Shown: piece after piece, positions 60,931-64,000 of the stretch | Layout of the letters: each line of letters begins with the position of its first letter | How positions within the stretch are numbered: position 1 is the stretch's first letter | Origin: Mucilaginibacter boryungensis | GTDB lineage: Bacteria > Bacteroidota > Bacteroidia > Sphingobacteriales > Sphingobacteriaceae | Reading direction: 5' to 3' | Length of the DNA stretch: 64,000 bases | Assembly (NCBI RefSeq): GCF_015221995.1 | Contig: NZ_JADFFM010000001.1 | Span: 62,001-126,000, forward strand | Program-made: the position numbers and the translations under genes | The notes under the pieces: generated by a model | Database searches by the model: none | Told to the model about the DNA's origin: nothing | What the model saw: only the letters and a program-made list of their open reading frames with translations

Positions 60931-62102
60931 CAGGCGGTAATTGATCTCTTTTGTAAAATGCTTTGTACCCTGTCCTTTTCCTCGGGCGTGTTTACATTGG
61001 TAAGGGCTTCGGGGTTCGGCGCTTGTAGTATATTTATAGGGCTATTGATTAAAACCTTGCGCGGACAGGAATATCCCTGCGCCAAAAACGACAGTAAAAC
61101 GGGGTAACTTTTAGGTTCCCAAATGGTTATCAGCGGCTCGGGGAAACCATCGTAGGAGTTTTTAAAAGCGGTGGCAATAGCCGATGTATCACGCTGATTG
61201 ACAAGGTAATCCAAAGTGTCCTTATCCAGCAGCGGTAAATCGCACGCTACAACCAGCCAGGCTTTTTCAGGCTGTTCGCGAAATGCTGAAAGGATAGCCC
61301 CAAAAGGACCCATCCCTGTAAAGGTATCAGGCAGGGTTTGGTACAATGGGTCAACTTCCTGTTGCTGATCTGCACGACAGGAGATATAGACGCTGTCAGT
61401 ATAGCTTTTCAGCAGGTCGGCTATGTAATAGCGCTGGTCTTTGCCATGCCAGTTGATGCTGCCTTTGTCTTTTCCCATGCGTTCGCTTTTGCCCCCGGCC
61501 AATACTAAACCATACAATTCGGGCTTTGCGTTTTTTAATTCGTTTTGGAAGAATTTAGCGATTTTCTCCGTTTCTTTTAAATTTTCTACCGGAATTGCTT
61601 GCCAATTGGGAATAGCCCCTTTTATGAAATCAAAAATCTCGGTTTCACCCTCGGCAAATAATATTAAACCAATATTGGTGAGTTGGCCTACCCGTTTTTG
61701 CAGCGATGCTTTTTTGCGGCTGTCGATAATGACCACTTGTTTTTTCCCCGGATGATGGTTGCCGTTGATCAGGATCAGGTCGGCATTGTTAAACAAAATC
61801 CGGTTCTGAAAATTATTAAACTCTCCCGAATAGTTCAGTTGCTGTCCGCCCGGTTTAGTAATATATTCCAAATCAGCCCCGGCGGTAAGTGGTGCCGATG
61901 CATGCGCTGGTTCATCCCTGTGCCGGGCGTCTACATAAGCTATTTTTGCATTCGCGGATAAGGCGGTTATCACTTGTGCCGCCAATGCTTTAATATCATC
62001 ACAAGGTGCGCCAACAATTGCCCACTCGTTCCGGCCAAATTGGCCAAGATCGGGGCGGATAAGCGCGGTGTGCTTTTTATGTTTACCCTCTTTTAAAGTC
62101 AC
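60930..62102 (-). CDS. Molybdenum cofactor guanylyltransferase (MobA) with N-terminal MobB-like domain
   Basis: MobA attaches GMP to molybdopterin. 390 residues. The C-terminal half (about 193-385) is MobA: YGLVLAGGKSERMGKDKGSI, VYISCRAD, PDTFTGMGPFGAILSAF and WLVVACDLPLLD. The N-terminal 190 residues look like a MobB/P-loop NTPase fold but the Walker A is lost (VGAPCDDIKAL); ADLILINGNHHPGKKQVVIID matches the MobB-like region. Its ATG lies inside the end of moaC (20-base overlap). Confidence 0.85.
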   Translation of the reverse strand: MTLKEGKHKKHTALIRPDLGQFGRNEWAIVGAPCDDIKALAAQVITALSANAKIAYVDARHRDEPAHASAPLTAGADLEYITKPGGQQLNYSGEFNNFQNRILFNNADLILINGNHHPGKKQVVIIDSRKKASLQKRVGQLTNIGLILFAEGETEIFDFIKGAIPNWQAIPVENLKETEKIAKFFQNELKNAKPELYGLVLAGGKSERMGKDKGSINWHGKDQRYYIADLLKSYTDSVYISCRADQQQEVDPLYQTLPDTFTGMGPFGAILSAFREQPEKAWLVVACDLPLLDKDTLDYLVNQRDTSAIATAFKNSYDGFPEPLITIWEPKSYPVLLSFLAQGYSCPRKVLINSPINILQAPNPEALTNVNTPEEKDRVQSILQKRSITA

Positions 62103-62556
62103 GTTTCCCTCCCGTTTTGGCCATTAGTTTGGTCTCTTTTATTACAATATCATGACTCATGGCTTTGCACATATCGTAAATAGTAAGTGCGGCTATACTG
62201 GCGCCTACCAAAGCTTCCATTTCTACGCCCGTTTTAGCGGTAAGGCTGGCTGTACAGTCAACCACCACTTCCTGCGCATCGTTCAAGCCTATTTGTATAT
62301 CGCAATTATCTAATCCCAGCGGATGGCACAGCGGTATCAGTTCCCCGGTTTTTTTAGCGGCCATAATACCGGCTATTATTGCAACCTGGAATACCGAGCC
62401 TTTTTTGGTTTGCAGGTCGCCACCGGTTAACTGCTGTAATACTTCATCAGGCAAAACCACAATACTGCGCGCGGTGGCCGTGCGGAGGGTTACCGCTTTT
62501 TCACCAACGTTAACCATGGTGGGTTTGCCTTGTTCGTTTATATGAGTTAAGCTCAT
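62083..62556 (-). CDS. moaC: Cyclic pyranopterin monophosphate synthase accessory protein MoaC
   Basis: MoaC makes cyclic pyranopterin monophosphate from the MoaA product. 157 residues from MSLTHINEQGKPTMVNVGEK, with KKGSVFQVAIIAGIMAAKKTGELIPLCHPL and CTASLTAKTGVEMEALVGASIAALTIYDMCKAM, the latter containing the conserved active-site Lys/Glu/Asp residues. An ATG at 62577 is in frame but lies in the end of repeat family A (GAAATGAC), so ATG 62556 is used. mobA overlaps its end. Confidence 0.95.
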   Translation of the reverse strand: MSLTHINEQGKPTMVNVGEKAVTLRTATARSIVVLPDEVLQQLTGGDLQTKKGSVFQVAIIAGIMAAKKTGELIPLCHPLGLDNCDIQIGLNDAQEVVVDCTASLTAKTGVEMEALVGASIAALTIYDMCKAMSHDIVIKETKLMAKTGGKRDFKRG

Positions 62557-62572
62557 GGTATATTTTAAGCTT

Positions 62573-62655
62573 GTCATTTCGAACGAGGAACGAGGAGAAA
62601 TCTTATACGTTAATACCTATCGCACGTATAAGATTTCTCCCGTTGGTCGAAATGA
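62573..62655. repeat. Dispersed repeat family A, copy 3 (within the moa cluster)
   Basis: Ends GTCATTTCGAAC and GGTCGAAATGAC, with the core CGAGGAACGAGGAGAAATCT at the left and GTATAAGATTTCTCCCG at the right. It separates moeA from moaC. Confidence 0.85.
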
Positions 62656-62664
62656 CATGTTGTT

Positions 62665-63861
62665 TTATTTAAACGGCCATAGCCTGAATACCTCTCCGGC
62701 TTCAAATTCGCTTCTGTCAGCCGGTAATTCCAAAAACGCGTCCGTATCTGCTAAGTTAGCAAAATCGCCTGAACCATTACCCATTAAGGGCGATGCGATC
62801 AGACGGGCATCGGCAGTCAGCGTTGTTTTTACCTGTAAAAAGTATTGCAGGTCGGGCTCAAAGTAAAAATCTTCGGACAGCGCCGCATACATTTCATTCT
62901 TCTTATCCAAACCAACAGTTGCATTTAGCCACGGTAAAAAGTAACGGTGCAGGCACATAAATGTAGCTACCGGGTTACCGGGAAAGGCGAACACCAGCAC
63001 GCCCTGATCGTTCACACCAAACCAAAATGGTTTGCCCGGCCGTTGCTGTACTTTATAGAACAGTTTGGCTACACCCACTTGCTGCAAAGCCTGCGGGATA
63101 TAATCGAACTTACCCATGGAAACGCCGCCCGACAGCAAAATGACATCGTAGCTTTTTAAGCACCGGGTAATCTCTGTCCGGGTTACTGCTTCATCATCCG
63201 CGATATGCACCATATCCGCAGCGCAACCATGCTGTTGCAATACGGCATTTATAGTATGGTTATTTGATTTTCTGATCTGGTAAGGCGCAGGTGTTTCATG
63301 TACATCTACCAGTTCATCTCCCGAGGGGATAATGACGACACGCGGTTGTTTTTTTACCAGCACCTGTGTTTTTCCAACCGAAGCAATAACGCTAATGATA
63401 GCCGGGGTTATCAATTGCCCGCTTGTGACTACCACATCGCCATACCGCTTATCGCGGCCTTTGGCATGGATGTTCTGTCCTTGCTTAACGGTATCAATAA
63501 TTATTTCGGCATCGCTTCCGGTAATCAGTACGTCTTCATAGCGTATTACAGTGTCCAGCGTATCAGGTAATACCGCGCCGGTCATAATCTCAATACAATG
63601 GCTGGTATCGGTAATATGCAACGGTTTATCGCCCGCGGCTTGGATGCCGCTTACGTGAAACGAGCGCAACCCATCGGCAAAAGCCGAATAACTGATAGCG
63701 ATGCCATCCATAGTCACCCTGTTAAAGGGCGGCATATCGCGATCGGCATAAATATCTTCGGCCAATACCCGTCCTGCTGACCGATCGAAAGGGACCGTTT
63801 CCGTTCCATAATCGCGAATTTGGTTTTGGATAATATATGCTGCTTGTTCTACGGTGGTCAT
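62665..63861 (-). CDS. moeA: Molybdopterin molybdenumtransferase MoeA
   Basis: MoeA inserts molybdate into adenylated molybdopterin. 398 residues. The four-domain pattern is seen: domain I RDMPPFNRVTMDGIAI, domain III MoCF-binding (VVIIPSGDELVDVHE, DVILLSGGVSMGKFDYI) and the end LVFAFPGNPVATFMCLHRYFLP, then domain IV with a beta barrel. No separate MogA/MoaB adenylyltransferase gene is in the window. A good Shine-Dalgarno (AGGAGG) lies in the end of moaA, 9 bases before its ATG. Confidence 0.95.
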   Translation of the reverse strand: MTTVEQAAYIIQNQIRDYGTETVPFDRSAGRVLAEDIYADRDMPPFNRVTMDGIAISYSAFADGLRSFHVSGIQAAGDKPLHITDTSHCIEIMTGAVLPDTLDTVIRYEDVLITGSDAEIIIDTVKQGQNIHAKGRDKRYGDVVVTSGQLITPAIISVIASVGKTQVLVKKQPRVVIIPSGDELVDVHETPAPYQIRKSNNHTINAVLQQHGCAADMVHIADDEAVTRTEITRCLKSYDVILLSGGVSMGKFDYIPQALQQVGVAKLFYKVQQRPGKPFWFGVNDQGVLVFAFPGNPVATFMCLHRYFLPWLNATVGLDKKNEMYAALSEDFYFEPDLQYFLQVKTTLTADARLIASPLMGNGSGDFANLADTDAFLELPADRSEFEAGEVFRLWPFK

Positions 63862-63866
63862 TCGCG

Positions 63867-64000
63867 TTATCCTCCTATTGATGCCATTGATTCATGTGCG
63901 GGGTCGCTCGCTTTTCGCTCTGCTTCAGCCTCCCAACCATCTTTGGCCCTATGGCCAATCACATTGGTTAATACCTGCTGTAGTTCGGCATCGCCTATTC
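63867..64000 (-). CDS. moaA: GTP 3',8-cyclase MoaA, C-terminal end only
   Basis: Only the last 43 or so codons lie in the window; the rest continues past base 64000. The end reads HRAKDGWEAEAERKASDPAHESMASIGG, matching the MoaA C-terminus, whose final Gly-Gly is needed for activity. MoaA is a radical-SAM enzyme that starts Moco synthesis from GTP. Its stop lies 5 bases before the moeA ATG, so the genes are cotranscribed. Confidence 0.85.
   Translation of the reverse strand, partial: IGDAELQQVLTNVIGHRAKDGWEAEAERKASDPAHESMASIGG
63871..63876 (-). promoter_or_regulatory. Shine-Dalgarno of moeA formed by moaA's Gly-Gly codons
   Basis: AGGAGG on the minus strand falls on the last codons (Ile-Gly-Gly) of moaA and precedes the moeA ATG by 9 bases. 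Confidence 0.7.

Overview
This window looks like a chromosomal segment of a Bacteroidota species, most likely a member of Sphingobacteriaceae close to Mucilaginibacter or Pedobacter. That placement rests on gene content (the giant type IX secretion translocon SprA, DUF4292, GT117/DUF2723, a TonB-plug/MG2 hybrid and a Bacteroidota-type tryptophan 2,3-dioxygenase) and on at least fourteen upstream boxes fitting the Bacteroidota -7 consensus TAnnTTTG, often only 4-10 bases before the ATG. No lookup was possible; the assignment is by recognition. I see no prophage, insertion sequence, CRISPR array, rRNA or tRNA gene.

Layout. 1-10.8 kb: end-truncated miaB, an AsmA-like membrane protein, then (minus strand) maeB, ruvA and sprA. 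13-19.7 kb (minus): DUF1801 protein, LysM lytic transglycosylase, gatA, two TatA-like subunits, then an envelope operon reading flippase, TPR protein, DUF4292 lipoprotein, EnvC-like factor. 22.9-30.5 kb: acylphosphatase, GT117 membrane protein, the operon phosphopantetheinyl transferase-lipB-GDSL lipoprotein, divergent dcd, and a YncE-like propeller. 30.6-45.8 kb: MG2/TonB-plug protein, Gly-rich secreted protein, clpS, ilvE, tryptophan 2,3-dioxygenase, a CLC antiporter resembling the fluoride clade, a possibly split lipoprotein gene, a universal stress protein, S41 protease, murQ, Bax-inhibitor-1 protein, a thiamin-pyrophosphokinase-like protein and an ECF sigma/anti-sigma pair. 45.9-59 kb: TonB receptor with a small His-containing partner, an orphan histidine kinase with DinB, gltX, carA, panB, an RluA-type pseudouridine synthase, sucD, and a dicarboxylate symporter. 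59-64 kb: a molybdenum-cofactor cluster (moaD and moaE on plus; moaA end, moeA, moaC, mobA fusion and moeB-rhodanese on minus).

How the genes work together. The molybdopterin genes cover most of the pathway from GTP to Mo-bis-guanylate cofactor, and the Tat subunits at 17 kb belong to the system that usually exports folded Moco enzymes. The flippase-to-EnvC operon, lytic transglycosylase, murQ and S41 protease form an envelope and peptidoglycan group. Most other genes are housekeeping.

The most unusual signal is intergenic. Seven or more intergenic regions are edged by short arrays of about five degenerate 7- or 8-base words. The word differs between loci, and the array on the right edge is usually the reverse complement of the one on the left. 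Several arrays start on the last base of a stop codon or end directly before a start codon. Four further families of dispersed imperfect palindromes (A-D below) sit between genes, including inside the moa cluster.
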